A DNA stretch of 64,000 nucleotides from Desulfocicer sp963675955 (GCA_963675955.2 CAXXVR010000002.1:434001-498000), one strand, 5' to 3'. Positions 15,679 through 25,386 are shown, counted from the first letter of the stretch. Notes: generated by a model not told the origin, from the letters alone. A program made the numbers and translations.

Positions 15679-16287
15679 CAGTGTTAATAAGTGGAAACTT
15701 TCCATGCTATTGACTGTAATAGAAACTATACTTTTCCACCTATCACGATATTAAGTCAAAAAACTGGAAAACTTTTCCACTTATGCTTTTTTCTGCTTAT
15801 TTTTTCCACTTATTATGATATTTAAATAGCCTTCATGGAAAACAAGAAACAATGCATATTCCATTGACTTTCCGAAGGAAATAAAAAACAAATCATCCTC
15901 TCCTTCCCCGCCCCAATCCTCGGAAAAAAACAAATCATCCAATATAAAAAGAGACCTATTTTTCTTTATTACTCAAGATACACTACTCTGATTTTTGTTT
16001 TTTTCAAGTAAAAAAATACAATTTTACCTTAAGGATGTTACAAGAAGATGGTGATGCTGGGAGATCTCATACCATGTCAGAAGGCCCAACAGCTTTGTCC
16101 AAAACTTCGGCCAGTTGAAACAAATTTTTTGGAATTTGAAAACAAATCATGTAATTTCAGTACTTAATATTGACCTATGGCGCATATATATGACATAATA
16201 ATATCATTTTTAAGCCATCCACATGCCACGCATCAGACGTAAAATTTCACAACATTCTTTAATAAAAGCGCCTTTGGAGGAAAATCC
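15679..16287. other. Non-coding junction next to the cassette array, with short repeats
   Basis: No gene was seen in these 609 bases. Near the array end TTTCCACTTAT-type sites occur four times: inverted at 15688-15698 and direct at 15733-15743 (one mismatch), 15774-15784 and 15803-15813. TGGAAAACTTTTCCA at 15765-15779 is a palindrome. Short repeats near the cassette insertion end recall integrase- or initiator-binding arrays, but no integrase gene is near. A clear ribosome site (GGAGG) precedes the macro-domain gene at 16288. Confidence 0.5.
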
Positions 16288-16746
16288 ATGAAAATTGTAA
16301 ACGGCGATTTAATCAAACTGGCCATGGAAGGTCATTTCGATGTCATCATCCACGGCTGTAACTGTTTTTGTGCCATGGGTGCAGGCATTGCCAGATCCAT
16401 AAAAACGCAATTTCCAGAAGCCTTTCAGGCAGATCTGGCCACTGAAAAAGGAGACCGGTCCAAATTGGGTGATTTTTCCCATGCAACCTTTGTGCGAAAT
16501 GGACATGATATCACCGTCATCAATGCCTATACCCAGTTCCATTACAGTGGCAAAGGGGTTCTTGCCGACTATGATGCCATTAGAAGCGTCTTTAAAAAAT
16601 TAAAATCCCAATTTCCCGGAAAGCGTTTTGGGTTTCCCCTGATTGGCGCGGGCCTGGCCGGGGGAGACTGGCAGGTTATTTCCGAAATAATAGACCAGGA
16701 GTTGCAGGGCGAAGATTTTACCCTGGTCAAGTATGTCAGGGATTGA
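16288..16746 (+). CDS. Macro-domain protein, ADP-ribose binding or hydrolysis
   Basis: The 152-residue protein is a single macro domain. It begins MKIVNGDLIKLA, followed by the ligand-binding VIIHGCNCFCAMGAGIARSI loop, then VINAYTQFHYSG and the phosphate loop FPLIGAGLAGGDW. Macro domains bind ADP-ribose and some remove it from proteins, DNA or ADP-ribose-1''-phosphate; the compact single-domain form resembles phosphatase-type members. TTGGAGG lies 9 bases before the ATG. Its stop overlaps the possible start of the following flavoprotein gene, so the two are probably cotranscribed. It is the first clearly chromosomal gene to the right of the cassette array. Confidence 0.85.
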   Translation: MKIVNGDLIKLAMEGHFDVIIHGCNCFCAMGAGIARSIKTQFPEAFQADLATEKGDRSKLGDFSHATFVRNGHDITVINAYTQFHYSGKGVLADYDAIRSVFKKLKSQFPGKRFGFPLIGAGLAGGDWQVISEIIDQELQGEDFTLVKYVRD

Positions 16747-18188
16747 GAAGGAGGATCATTCGAACATTGAAAGAAAACACCGAAAAGAAACATGTCTGCA
16801 TCGTAGGCGGTGGCATCAGTGGCATGACCGCCGCCCACACCCTGCATGAAAAGGGACACCGTGTCACGGTGTTTGAGCGGGGCCGTTCCATCACCTTTAC
16901 AAAAGGGCAACGCGTAACACCTCCCCAGTTTGATCATGGCATTGGCGGTAAATGTTATTCCCCAAAAATTAACGGTAAAGCCTATGAAATGGGGGCCTGC
17001 TCCTGTGCGCCGGGGTTTTCCACCATCCTTGAGATGGCCCGGAAATATGGGGCACCTCTCCGGAAACGCATGCCCTTCCGGGTGGTGGTTCCCGGGGGGG
17101 GACGTCATTCCTTCCGGTCTGTTTACTGGCCGGCCCGGGCGACCTTTTCCATTATCAGGGAAATGGCCGTTTATCTGCGCCATGTCCTTTCCTTTGCCAG
17201 GCGTTGCGATGGCAAGACGGCATATGGTAACATCCCCGAACAATGGCGGGTCTCCTTTGCGGAGTTTTGTCGCAGGCATGATCTGGTTTATATCCCCCAG
17301 TGGCTGGAACTGCCGGTGGTCTCCTTTGGATATGGAACCCTTGATGAGATTGAGACCTGGTTTGTGTTCAACTATATCACGGCGGTGAATTTCCTTGGCA
17401 TTGCCTTTTTTCTCATCCTGGCAGGGTGGCCCCCGGTACGTCGTCTGGATCAGGGGTATGGAGATCTGGTGATGCGCATGGGAGCTCATCTGGATGTTCG
17501 CACCCGGCACGAGGTGGTGGGTATTGATCGCAGTAATGGGGTTCGGGTTTTTGTTAAAAGGGCAGGGGAGACAAGGCCGTTGCAATTTGATTTTGATGCC
17601 CTGGTTTTGTCCGTGCCTCTGCCGCTTTTAAAGGGGGTGCTGGATTTCAGTGAAACAGAACAATTTCTGGCCCGGCAAATTCATCTCAGCCCTTATACCA
17701 TTGTGGCCTGTGAAATTAAGGGGGTGAATGATCAGTGTCTTTTGGTGCGGCATCGGGTTCATGCACCGGGACATGTGGCCTTGATTGAAGAGACCGTGGA
17801 AGGCACCCGGGGATTTTGTGTCTGTTACATCCCGGAAAAGCGCCCGGACAGATCCCATGAAGAGATTATAACCGGCCTGGAGGGAGATTTAAAAGAGATC
17901 AATGTCGGTCTCATAAAAGTGCATGCCATCAAGAAATGGAATTATTTTCCCCGGTTCAAGCATGCCGATCTTTACCAGACCCTGCAGGGGCTTCAGGGGA
18001 CAAAGCACACCTTTTATGTGGGAGGTGTTGCCAAGTTTGAGCTGGCAGAACGGGTGGCGGCCCATGCCCGGGGCCTTATGGACGGGTCCTTTGACGGCAT
18101 TCGAAAAAAAGAATGGCTGACCGTGTTGAAGAATCTCTGGTATTATTATTTAAAATCCCGTTCCCCGGAGAAGTCAACAACTTCTTAG
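16743..18188 (+). CDS. FAD-dependent amine-oxidase/phytoene-desaturase-like oxidoreductase
   Basis: The protein has about 473-481 residues. It begins with a dinucleotide-binding fold (VCIVGGGISGMTAAHTLHEK, then RVTVFERG) and continues with the amine-oxidase-type pattern FDHGIGGKCYSPKINGKAYE and a late FAD contact (TFYVGGVAKFELAERVAAHA). Residues about 215-230 are hydrophobic (FLGIAFFLILAGWP), suggesting membrane contact. Substrate unknown; relatives oxidise amines, carotenoids or porphyrinogens. No ATG is available: TTG 16743 overlaps the macro-domain stop, and TTG 16767 lies 12 bases after AAGGAGG, so either may be used. Confidence 0.75.
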   Translation: MRRRIIRTLKENTEKKHVCIVGGGISGMTAAHTLHEKGHRVTVFERGRSITFTKGQRVTPPQFDHGIGGKCYSPKINGKAYEMGACSCAPGFSTILEMARKYGAPLRKRMPFRVVVPGGGRHSFRSVYWPARATFSIIREMAVYLRHVLSFARRCDGKTAYGNIPEQWRVSFAEFCRRHDLVYIPQWLELPVVSFGYGTLDEIETWFVFNYITAVNFLGIAFFLILAGWPPVRRLDQGYGDLVMRMGAHLDVRTRHEVVGIDRSNGVRVFVKRAGETRPLQFDFDALVLSVPLPLLKGVLDFSETEQFLARQIHLSPYTIVACEIKGVNDQCLLVRHRVHAPGHVALIEETVEGTRGFCVCYIPEKRPDRSHEEIITGLEGDLKEINVGLIKVHAIKKWNYFPRFKHADLYQTLQGLQGTKHTFYVGGVAKFELAERVAAHARGLMDGSFDGIRKKEWLTVLKNLWYYYLKSRSPEKSTTS

Positions 18189-18256
18189 CTATAAGGCTTC
18201 CGGGAATTGTAATGCAATTTGTAGGCCTGGTTAAATAGTTTATTTCAAATTTTCAA

Positions 18257-19003
18257 TTAATTCCAGGAACAGCATATCTTTTCCAGGAAATTGCTGCCTT
18301 CATTGAGCATTACTCCCAGCAGGCTCATGCCAAATATTCCCACAAACATGGCGTTGAAATTCAACTGACCCCAGGCATCCATGATTAAATATCCCAGCCC
18401 TTCATTGGTGGCAAATGATTCAACAAAAAACAGGACAGCTACACTGACCCCTGAATTCAGGCGAAGGGCAGTAAAACCGTGGGGAAGTGCGGCAGGAAGA
18501 TATCCTTCCCAAAATAATTGCCATTTATTGGCTCCAAGAGACCGAATGGAATCAAGAAGTTGCGGTTGAATCCCCCGGACCCCATCTCTGGTTGCCACCA
18601 GCACCTGATATCCCAGAATCAGGCTGATGATGGTGATTTTGGAAATATCCCCCAGCCCGAACAACAGCAGAACCACCGGCAGTAAAACCACCTTGGGGAT
18701 GGGGTAGGTCATGGATACAAACGGGGAGAAGATCTTGTCAAACTGCCGGGAACTGCCCATGAGTATTCCCATGGGAAATGCTAATCCCCAGCCGATGATC
18801 ATCGCCATAACTGCCCTGAAAGTACTGGCTGCAAAATGGTGCCAGAATTCAGACGTTATAAGGGCGGTAAGGAATGCATATATAGCGTCTTCTGGATAGG
18901 GCAGGACATTTTGGGACAGCAGCATTGCCAGAATTTTCCATGCCAGGCAACCCACCAGAATCGTCATTGAATATGGAATGAGGATGGGTTTTATAAATTT
19001 CAC
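18257..19003 (-). CDS. ABC transporter permease, SsuC/TauC type
   Basis: The 248-residue protein is an inner-membrane permease with about six hydrophobic segments (first at residues 10-30). The BPD_transp_1 signature is seen around LGANKWQLFWEGYLPAALPH, the coupling helix contacting the ATPase. This family imports sulfonates, nitrate, thiamine precursors and similar small organic molecules. The start overlaps the ATPase stop by 4 bases, and it is the last gene of the binding protein-ATPase-permease operon. Substrate cannot be read from the sequence. Confidence 0.88.
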   Translation of the reverse strand: MKFIKPILIPYSMTILVGCLAWKILAMLLSQNVLPYPEDAIYAFLTALITSEFWHHFAASTFRAVMAMIIGWGLAFPMGILMGSSRQFDKIFSPFVSMTYPIPKVVLLPVVLLLFGLGDISKITIISLILGYQVLVATRDGVRGIQPQLLDSIRSLGANKWQLFWEGYLPAALPHGFTALRLNSGVSVAVLFFVESFATNEGLGYLIMDAWGQLNFNAMFVGIFGMSLLGVMLNEGSNFLEKICCSWN

Positions 19004-19734
19004 CAGTATTCCCCTATTTTATGTCGGATGGATTGGATTAACTCATAATATGCACTGGATCGCCGATAGGAGATATCTCCAAATCCTGGATTGTTGAATA
19101 TCTCATGTACGGATGCAGGAGAGCCGGAAAGCACCAGAATCCGCTTGCCCAGGAAAACTGCCTCTTCCACACTGTGAGTGACCAAAAGGTAAGGAACTGA
19201 GGTTGCAAGCCAGGTGGTCAGCAGAGTGTCCTGGAGGGTTTCCCGGGTGATGGCATCCAATGATGAAAACGGTTCATCCATGAGCAGTAAACGGGGGCTG
19301 GAGGCATAGGCCCTGGCAATGGCCACCCGCTGTTGTTCTCCACCGCTCATGACCGAAGGAAAGTCGTTTTCTCGATCCGCCAGTCCAAGTTCATCTAAAA
19401 TTTTACGGGCCCTGGCATTTCGTTCTTTTCTGGGGAAACCCTGGATTTTTAATCCCAGGGCAACATTCTGCAAATTGGTTTTCCAGGGCAGCAGGCCATA
19501 ATTTTGCAGGATCAAAGCTACATCCGGCATGGGTTTGGATATGGGAAGACCATCAATGAGAATTTGACCGTTTTCTATTTTTTCAAGACCGCTGATGAGA
19601 TGGAGCAGAGTTGTTTTCCCACATCCGGAAGGTCCCAGAATAACAAGCGTTTCCCGGGCATTCAGATGAAAAGAGATGTCCCTTAGAACTGTCTTGGAAC
19701 CAAATGTTTTGTATAGATTATTGACGGTTAGCAT
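19000..19734 (-). CDS. ABC transporter ATP-binding protein, SsuB/TauB type
   Basis: The 244-residue ATPase has Walker A GPSGCGKTT at about residue 33, a Q-loop near LQNYGLLPW, the signature VMSGGEQQRVAIARA, Walker B LLLMDEPFSSLD and the switch histidine in LLVTHSVEEAV. LPWKTNLQNVALGL is characteristic of nitrate/sulfonate/taurine importers. It energises the permease encoded downstream (4-base overlap). The gap to the binding protein gene is 14 bases. Confidence 0.92.
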   Translation of the reverse strand: MLTVNNLYKTFGSKTVLRDISFHLNARETLVILGPSGCGKTTLLHLISGLEKIENGQILIDGLPISKPMPDVALILQNYGLLPWKTNLQNVALGLKIQGFPRKERNARARKILDELGLADRENDFPSVMSGGEQQRVAIARAYASSPRLLLMDEPFSSLDAITRETLQDTLLTTWLATSVPYLLVTHSVEEAVFLGKRILVLSGSPASVHEIFNNPGFGDISYRRSSAYYELIQSIRHKIGEYW

Positions 19735-19748
19735 GGGAGTCTTCCGGT

Positions 19749-20678
19749 CTATGGAATCAATTGCTGATAGGGTATTGATTCGTTTAACAGCCCTTTTTTT
19801 ATCATCCAGTCCTGAACCTGTTGTACTTCAGGCTGGGTGGGTATCCGGGGTACCGGATATCGGTACATGGGAAAATTATCCGCCAGATTCCCGGGGATTC
19901 GGCAGGTTTTTTTCATCAGTGCACGATACTTTTCCGGACTCTGGTTGAGAATCTTCACCGATCTGGCATAGGCTTTTATAAAAGAGCCTGCCAGATGACG
20001 TTTATCGCTGTGTATATTCAGGACGGTTAGCGGCATATTAAGGGGCTGGTCGGTTACAATCAGCCTGGCACCTCTGCTTTCAGCCAGTGAGGCCATGGGT
20101 TCGGCTAACAGTGCCGCATCAATCTTGCCAGTCAACAGCATCTGTACGCGAAGGGGCATCTGTTTGATTTCAACGGCTTCCCATTGCATTGAATGTGTTT
20201 CCGGGAGCTGTTTTAAATGATCAAGCAGATATTCAATAATGGATGCTTTGGAAATAGCCACCGTGAGTTTATCTTTTTCCCGGGCCACGGGTAATTCAGG
20301 AGCCAACATTAACCCGAACATTCGCTGGTTTTTATCGGTGGCGTAGGAAATGGTTAAGAATCGTACCGGGATTTTATTTTTGACCAGGAGTAAGGTTGCC
20401 GGCATATCTCCAAAAAATCCGTCCAGTTGCCCGCTTTGCATGGCTGTATTTCTTTCCATGGCACTGGAAAAATTGATCAGCTGAACGTCAAGATTTTCTG
20501 CCTTGAAATAACCCTCTGCAACACCTACCTGCAGGGGTAATGTGTCAATTACGGGCAAAATCCCCATTCGAATGGTCTCCGCTGAAACCATTCCGGCAGC
20601 CAGTGAAAAAAGTATGGCAAGCATACAGATAAGGCATGTCTGTTTTTTATGATTTTTTTCTTTTATTTGTTTCACCAT
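19749..20678 (-). CDS. ABC transporter substrate-binding protein, SsuA/NMT1 type
   Basis: The protein has about 309 residues. A signal peptide (KKQTCLICMLAILFSLAAGM, cleavage near VSAETIR) is followed by a type II periplasmic binding fold: IRMGILPVIDTLPLQVGVAE, FSSAMERNTAMQSGQLDGFF and DAALLAEPMASLAESRG. Such proteins deliver sulfonates, pyrimidine or nitrate-like ligands to their permease; the ligand here is unknown. ATG 20678 is preferred because AGAAGAAGG lies 5-12 bases upstream and it puts the signal peptide near the N-terminus; an in-frame ATG at 20756 would add 26 residues. First gene of a three-gene operon. Confidence 0.85.
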   Translation of the reverse strand: MVKQIKEKNHKKQTCLICMLAILFSLAAGMVSAETIRMGILPVIDTLPLQVGVAEGYFKAENLDVQLINFSSAMERNTAMQSGQLDGFFGDMPATLLLVKNKIPVRFLTISYATDKNQRMFGLMLAPELPVAREKDKLTVAISKASIIEYLLDHLKQLPETHSMQWEAVEIKQMPLRVQMLLTGKIDAALLAEPMASLAESRGARLIVTDQPLNMPLTVLNIHSDKRHLAGSFIKAYARSVKILNQSPEKYRALMKKTCRIPGNLADNFPMYRYPVPRIPTQPEVQQVQDWMIKKGLLNESIPYQQLIP

Positions 20679-21085
20679 CAGGCCTTCTTCTATCATTACC
20701 TTCAAATTGAAAATATGAACTGTACAGAACGACAACACCCTGTCATTCTGTGGCATTGGCTCTATCTATAACTTAATTTTCTTCATGGGTAAAGGTCGTG
20801 GAATAATATCTTGAAATAACTTTGGTGGGCTTTTTTTTCTGAGTGATTTTGACTGTACTCCGATGGAAGAACACGGACCTTTCACATTTTTTCCATGCCG
20901 TGTAACGGGCTGCCCTGGGATGCAATCCCGGTTCACCTGCTCCGGCTATTGAGCATTTCTATATCAGCCATAGAATTAATGAGAACTAACGATTTGCCAT
21001 AATGATTCTCCCCCAGGTAGTATGCTGAACGATGTCACCTTCTGAAAGCACCTCTTTTAAAAATCAAGAATAAGGAGAAATTCAC

Positions 21086-21505
21086 ATGAAAACATTTATC
21101 TTGACCATCGCAGCTTTCTTTCTCATTGCGGCGGCGGCCCTGGCTTCAGATTACAATTTTATATCCCCGGAAAAGACAAAAAACTGGATTGAAACCCAAG
21201 TTCCGGTCACCATTGTGGATATCCAGGTCAAGGAAGAATTTGAGTCCCATCATCTGCCCGGTTCTATACCTACCTATGCCTATCCGGTCAAAAGTGATGC
21301 GGAAAAGGCCCTGATCAATGATGCTGTAGCAATTTCCATATCCAAAGGGGCACCTGTTATAGTGGTCTGTCCCCGGGGCAAAGGTGGAGCCAAGCGCTGC
21401 TATGATTACATGAAATCCCAAAATGTGCCCGAAGACAAATTGCTGATCCTTAAGGGCGGTATATCCGGTTGGCCTTACAAGGAACTTTTAACGTCAGGAA
21501 AATAA
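21086..21505 (+). CDS. Secreted rhodanese-like sulfurtransferase
   Basis: The 139-residue protein has a signal peptide (residues 1-20, LTIAAFFLIAAAALA) and a single rhodanese domain: VTIVDIQVKEEFESHHLPGS, the active-site cysteine loop VVCPRGKGGAKRC and KLLILKGGISGWPYKEL. The loop is longer than the usual six residues, so the sulfur acceptor may be unusual. Periplasmic rhodaneses move sulfane sulfur, fitting a sulfate or sulfur reducer. AAGGAG precedes the ATG. It is monocistronic. The following 21506-21869 holds no gene I can support. Confidence 0.85.
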   Translation: MKTFILTIAAFFLIAAAALASDYNFISPEKTKNWIETQVPVTIVDIQVKEEFESHHLPGSIPTYAYPVKSDAEKALINDAVAISISKGAPVIVVCPRGKGGAKRCYDYMKSQNVPEDKLLILKGGISGWPYKELLTSGK

Positions 21506-21869
21506 GGCCATTGTCTGGAAAATACATACCGGGATTTTTGAAGTCTATTAAGATGATTTTGTTCACTCTTACTTGAAATTTGGAAGATGTCAGGCAAGTT
21601 GTCTTCTGATCTGGTCCAGCTTTTTTCTGGTATTTTACAGCCCCCCCTTTGTACTGCCTAGTACCGGTCAGTCATGGCGTTATGATAATGTGCCTGACTA
21701 TGCGCATTGGTGAGGCATCGTGGGGCTGGGGTTGTATACGGCATCCCGGGTGGCCGAGCAGTTCAGGTTCGGGGCTTATGTCCATTCCCCGGTATGGACG
21801 ATGTATGCAGGGGCACAGTGCTCAGGAACCTGAGGACCACGCATGTGGCTGTGCCACTTGGCCGGATTT

Positions 21870-24359
21870 TCAGGCTGATGCCTCATCAAGAATCTTTCTA
21901 ACCGCTGAGGTTAATTCTTTCATCAAAACCGGTTTGTTGATATAGCCTTTAATGCCCAGATTTTCAGGAGTCTCTTTATCAAGCCTTTCACTGAATCCTG
22001 TGCATATTAATATGGGAATATCCTTGCGAATTTTTGTCATTTCCCTGGCAAGATCCGTTCCAACCAATAACGGCATTGTCATGTCCGATATTACAAGATC
22101 AAATGCATGGGGGTTGGATCTAAACAACTCAAGGGCCTGGGTGCTGTCGGTTTTTCCGGTGACTTTGTACCCGGATCGCTCAAGCATAAGGATGCCTAAA
22201 TTGACGATATCTGGTTCATCATCCACCAATAAAATATTTTCATTTCCAGATTTAATGGCTTGATCTTTGGGGGAGAGATTGGGTACATCGGGTTTGGAGA
22301 TTATTGGAAAATATATTTTTACGGCGGTGCCTTTCCCTGGCTCACTTGTTATATCAATGGTTCCTTTATAGCTTTTTACAATACCATGAACAACAGATAA
22401 TCCCAGTCCAGAGCCCTTTCCCTGTTTTTTTGTGGTGAAGTATGGATCATAAATATTATCAATTATTTCCGGTGGAATGCCAGTGCCGGTATCACCTATG
22501 GTCAAGCAGCAATATCTGCCGTTTTCAGATGGCAATTTATTCCCAGGCAATACCTTTTCCAAACGCAGGCTGAGGACACCCCCGGTTTCTTCCATGGCAT
22601 GATAGGCATTGGTGCAAACATTCATGATAACTTCTTGAACTTCAGTGCTGTTGGCAAAAATATAAATATCATTTTCCGGAAGGCTCTTTTCAATGAGGAT
22701 ACTGGATGGAATAATTGATCGTAACAGTTTTAACGTCTCTGTGATAATACTTTGCAGTGCCATTGGTTTCTGTTCCAGATCCCTCTGATTACTGAAAGCA
22801 AGGATCTGTTTTACCAGCTCAGCAGCCCTTTTGCCCCCCTGAAGAATATTTCGCAGGTTTTCCTGAACTGGGTGTTTTTTCGGCAGATCCTGCATGGACA
22901 TTTCCGTAAAACCAATAATGGGATATAAAATATTATTGAAATCATGGGCGATACCGCCTGCAAGGGTACCGATGGCCTTGATTTTCTGGGCTTGAAGTAG
23001 TTTTACTTCAAGGTGTTGTTTTTCCAGTTCTTCTGCTTTGCGTTGGGTGATATCCTGTATCACACCCACCACTTTACATGGCAGACCTGCGTCATCGAGC
23101 TCAAGTTCTGCAATTGATTTGATGATTCTTCGTTTTGGGCCGCTGGCCGGATGAATTTCAAATTCAAGATCATAGGGCTGGTTTTCCTCTATAAGCTTAA
23201 CAAGTGCCTGATGAACCAGTTTTCGTTCCGGGATACATCTTTCCACTTCATCTGTCGTAAAATGCTTGCTTTCGGAATCAAATCCATAAATTCGTCTGGT
23301 TTCATCCGAACCCCAGAATTTTTTTGTTCTCATATTATATTCCCAGTTGCCTACTCGACCCATTCTCTGTGCACTTTTATACCTTTTGAAATTTTTATCA
23401 ATGACATCCAGCATTTTAATGAGTGAATCGGCAATTTTTGAAACGGGTTCTCCTGTGGCCTGTTTGATCTGGAACAGTCGAGTTTTCAGCGTCTGGGATT
23501 CAATTCCTTTGTCAGCATGACTGTATATCAATCCAACAATTGTTGAGTAGGGCTTTAATTGATTATTTAAAGTCAGAACCAGACAGACGCTTAAAATTAA
23601 CACAGCAAAGACACTGCTGGTGTAAAGATATTTTCTCATACTCAACAGTTCAGAATAGTAGTAATCTTCACCAAAAAAAAGATTTATTTTGATCTTGTTG
23701 TCTGAGTCAATTGGAAAAATATCTTCCATGGAGGTTCTATGGACAAAAGGTGTGTTTTGATCAGTGCTTCTGATGATCTGGTCATTGACTTCTGCTTCCA
23801 CGATGATTTCCGGAGTATCGGAAAAAGACTTTAAGAGGTCAGGCGTGATATGAACGGTAATACAGATCATACCAACGTCAATATTATCGTATTGCTGAAT
23901 GGTTCGTGAAAGGACAAAGCTTGGCAGTCCATCAACCTTCACAACACCGAAAAATTTTTTTTTGCCCATGGTCTCATTAAAGTAATTTTCCGGGGCGATA
24001 CTGTCCCCAAAGCGATATTCATCTGGTGCCCTGGCAATTACCAGTCCCGAAGTATCTGCAAATATAACTGAATCAATGGGATTGATAAAATTATTACTCA
24101 TATCAAAAAGCGTCTCATTGTCCGCCTTTTCCAGTGCTCTGGATACCTCTTCTGATTCTGAGAGGACAGATGCAGCTGTTTCCATTTGGGAAATGATTTG
24201 ATTAATAGTTTTTTGAACCCCTGTGGTTTTGAGTTCATAATTATGGTTCAGAGCTGAACTATAATTTTCAACGGTGCTTTGTATCTGGAGTAGACCAATA
24301 CTGAAAAGCATAATTAAAGGTAGTAAGGCAACTGCCAGTATTTTGGTGTATAAAGACAT
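21870..24359 (-). CDS. Hybrid sensor histidine kinase with periplasmic sensor, PAS and receiver
   Basis: The 829-residue protein has a transmembrane helix at residues 7-25, a periplasmic double-Cache-like sensor (about 30-240), a second helix (about 247-268) and a PAS domain (about 335-440, ending VVGVIQDITQRKAEE). The HisKA histidine is in TLAGGIAHDFNNIL (about residue 471), followed by HATPase (DTGTGIPPE, GKGSGLGLSVVHG) and a C-terminal receiver with the phosphoacceptor in LVISDMTMP (about 760). The layout predicts intramolecular phosphorelay. It lies 3 bases after a PhnD-like binding protein gene, so the periplasmic protein may present the signal ligand to this kinase. Confidence 0.92.
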   Translation of the reverse strand: MSLYTKILAVALLPLIMLFSIGLLQIQSTVENYSSALNHNYELKTTGVQKTINQIISQMETAASVLSESEEVSRALEKADNETLFDMSNNFINPIDSVIFADTSGLVIARAPDEYRFGDSIAPENYFNETMGKKKFFGVVKVDGLPSFVLSRTIQQYDNIDVGMICITVHITPDLLKSFSDTPEIIVEAEVNDQIIRSTDQNTPFVHRTSMEDIFPIDSDNKIKINLFFGEDYYYSELLSMRKYLYTSSVFAVLILSVCLVLTLNNQLKPYSTIVGLIYSHADKGIESQTLKTRLFQIKQATGEPVSKIADSLIKMLDVIDKNFKRYKSAQRMGRVGNWEYNMRTKKFWGSDETRRIYGFDSESKHFTTDEVERCIPERKLVHQALVKLIEENQPYDLEFEIHPASGPKRRIIKSIAELELDDAGLPCKVVGVIQDITQRKAEELEKQHLEVKLLQAQKIKAIGTLAGGIAHDFNNILYPIIGFTEMSMQDLPKKHPVQENLRNILQGGKRAAELVKQILAFSNQRDLEQKPMALQSIITETLKLLRSIIPSSILIEKSLPENDIYIFANSTEVQEVIMNVCTNAYHAMEETGGVLSLRLEKVLPGNKLPSENGRYCCLTIGDTGTGIPPEIIDNIYDPYFTTKKQGKGSGLGLSVVHGIVKSYKGTIDITSEPGKGTAVKIYFPIISKPDVPNLSPKDQAIKSGNENILLVDDEPDIVNLGILMLERSGYKVTGKTDSTQALELFRSNPHAFDLVISDMTMPLLVGTDLAREMTKIRKDIPILICTGFSERLDKETPENLGIKGYINKPVLMKELTSAVRKILDEASA

Positions 24360-24362
24360 AAT

Positions 24363-25208
24363 TTAATTTAGTGCCCGCCTTATAGAATCATAGAATTGAT
24401 CATCTTTTACATCAAACCCGGCTGCATTCCAACCAAGGTTTTCCTTCATGGACTGATTAAATGGGTGATTTTCAGGCATGGCCTTTAATATCTGTTGGTA
24501 CAAGAGAATTTTTTTTATGGAAACACTATCTGATGCCATAATAGGATCAAGGGGAATGGGTTTTGATTTTTCAATAATCGTAAAGATATTACCATGTTTT
24601 TTTATTGCAGAGAAATAAGTGCCGTCTGAAACAGCACCTATATCTATTGATCCTTTCACCAGAGCCTCAATAACTCGATCATGTTTTTTAAGAAAAAAGA
24701 CTTTCTGGAAAAATGTATCTGGAATTATTTTTTTATTGAGGAGCATCATCTGGGGAAAGGCATATCCAGAAGTAGATCCCTGATTTGTGAATGCGAATTT
24801 TTTATTTTCTGCATCAAAAATCGTTTTGATATGGGAGGATTTCAATGAGATAATGAGAGATTCGTAATATGGGGTAACTTTTCCGGTTTCATTGTTTTTT
24901 TCCATATAGGTGGCGACATATTGTAACGTCGGATTTTCTGCCTTCATTTTGATGTAATTAATGGGGTTTATCCATGCCAGTTGGACATATTTGTTTTTAA
25001 GACGTTCGGATAATTCAGCATAATCTCTTGTTACAACCGCAATGAATTTATCACCACTTTCCTGGGTGAGATATTCAGCCATGAGCTTCATGGGGATGAT
25101 CAGCTTTTGGGGATGATTGGATGGGTAGATCGCTAGTTTATACGTGTCTGCATGGGACAGGTTTGATAAAAGCAGGAATAAAAAACAGGTGATAATTTTA
25201 AGTCTCAT
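24363..25208 (-). CDS. PhnD-like periplasmic binding protein, probable sensory partner
   Basis: The 281-residue protein has a signal peptide (LKIITCFLFLLLSNLSHA, residues 2-20) and a PhnD/phosphonate-binding-type fold: TYKLAIYPSNHPQKLIIPMK, AWINPINYIKM, FTNQGSTSGYAFPQM and IGAVSDGTYFSAI. There is no permease or ATPase gene beside it. Its stop is 3 bases from the start of the hybrid kinase, a conserved type of arrangement in which a PhnD-like protein acts as ligand-binding component of a two-component system. The ligand is unknown. Confidence 0.85.
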   Translation of the reverse strand: MRLKIITCFLFLLLSNLSHADTYKLAIYPSNHPQKLIIPMKLMAEYLTQESGDKFIAVVTRDYAELSERLKNKYVQLAWINPINYIKMKAENPTLQYVATYMEKNNETGKVTPYYESLIISLKSSHIKTIFDAENKKFAFTNQGSTSGYAFPQMMLLNKKIIPDTFFQKVFFLKKHDRVIEALVKGSIDIGAVSDGTYFSAIKKHGNIFTIIEKSKPIPLDPIMASDSVSIKKILLYQQILKAMPENHPFNQSMKENLGWNAAGFDVKDDQFYDSIRRALN

Positions 25209-25286
25209 AGATTTTTCCCTCCAGCTTTTGTGAGTTATAACTTAAACATCGAAAATAAGCATTCGGGCTTGCTCATAATGGGTCAA

Positions 25287-25378
25287 CGGGGTCAGACTTG
25301 TGTTATTGGCGTTATCTTTTCACAGCCTGCGCAAAGCCCAAATATATCGATAATGCCAATAACCTAAGCCTGACCCCG
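25287..25378. repeat. Interrupted inverted repeat of the GGGGTCAGGC type
   Basis: CGGGGTCAG (25287-25295) and GTTATTGGC (25302-25310) are mirrored by GCCAATAAC (25355-25363) and CTGACCCCG (25370-25378). Shorter GGGGTCA hairpins occur at 50574-50593 and a half copy near 52565. This resembles intergenic REP-type elements; no transposase of the matching type is in the window. Confidence 0.6.
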
Positions 25379-25386
25379 CCCCAAAA

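Noticed and set aside
15679..16287. Search for an integron integrase or promoter-bearing attI beside the array
   Set aside because: No ORF with tyrosine-recombinase motifs is present on either strand here or elsewhere in the window, so the array is called integrase-less within this window.
16569..17585. 338-codon minus-strand ORF
   Set aside because: It is antisense to the FAD oxidoreductase, whose plus-strand product has clear domain motifs.
21649..21945. 98-codon plus-strand ORF between the rhodanese and kinase genes
   Set aside because: Composition is atypical, there is no ribosome site, and it runs into the end of the convergent kinase gene; no family features.
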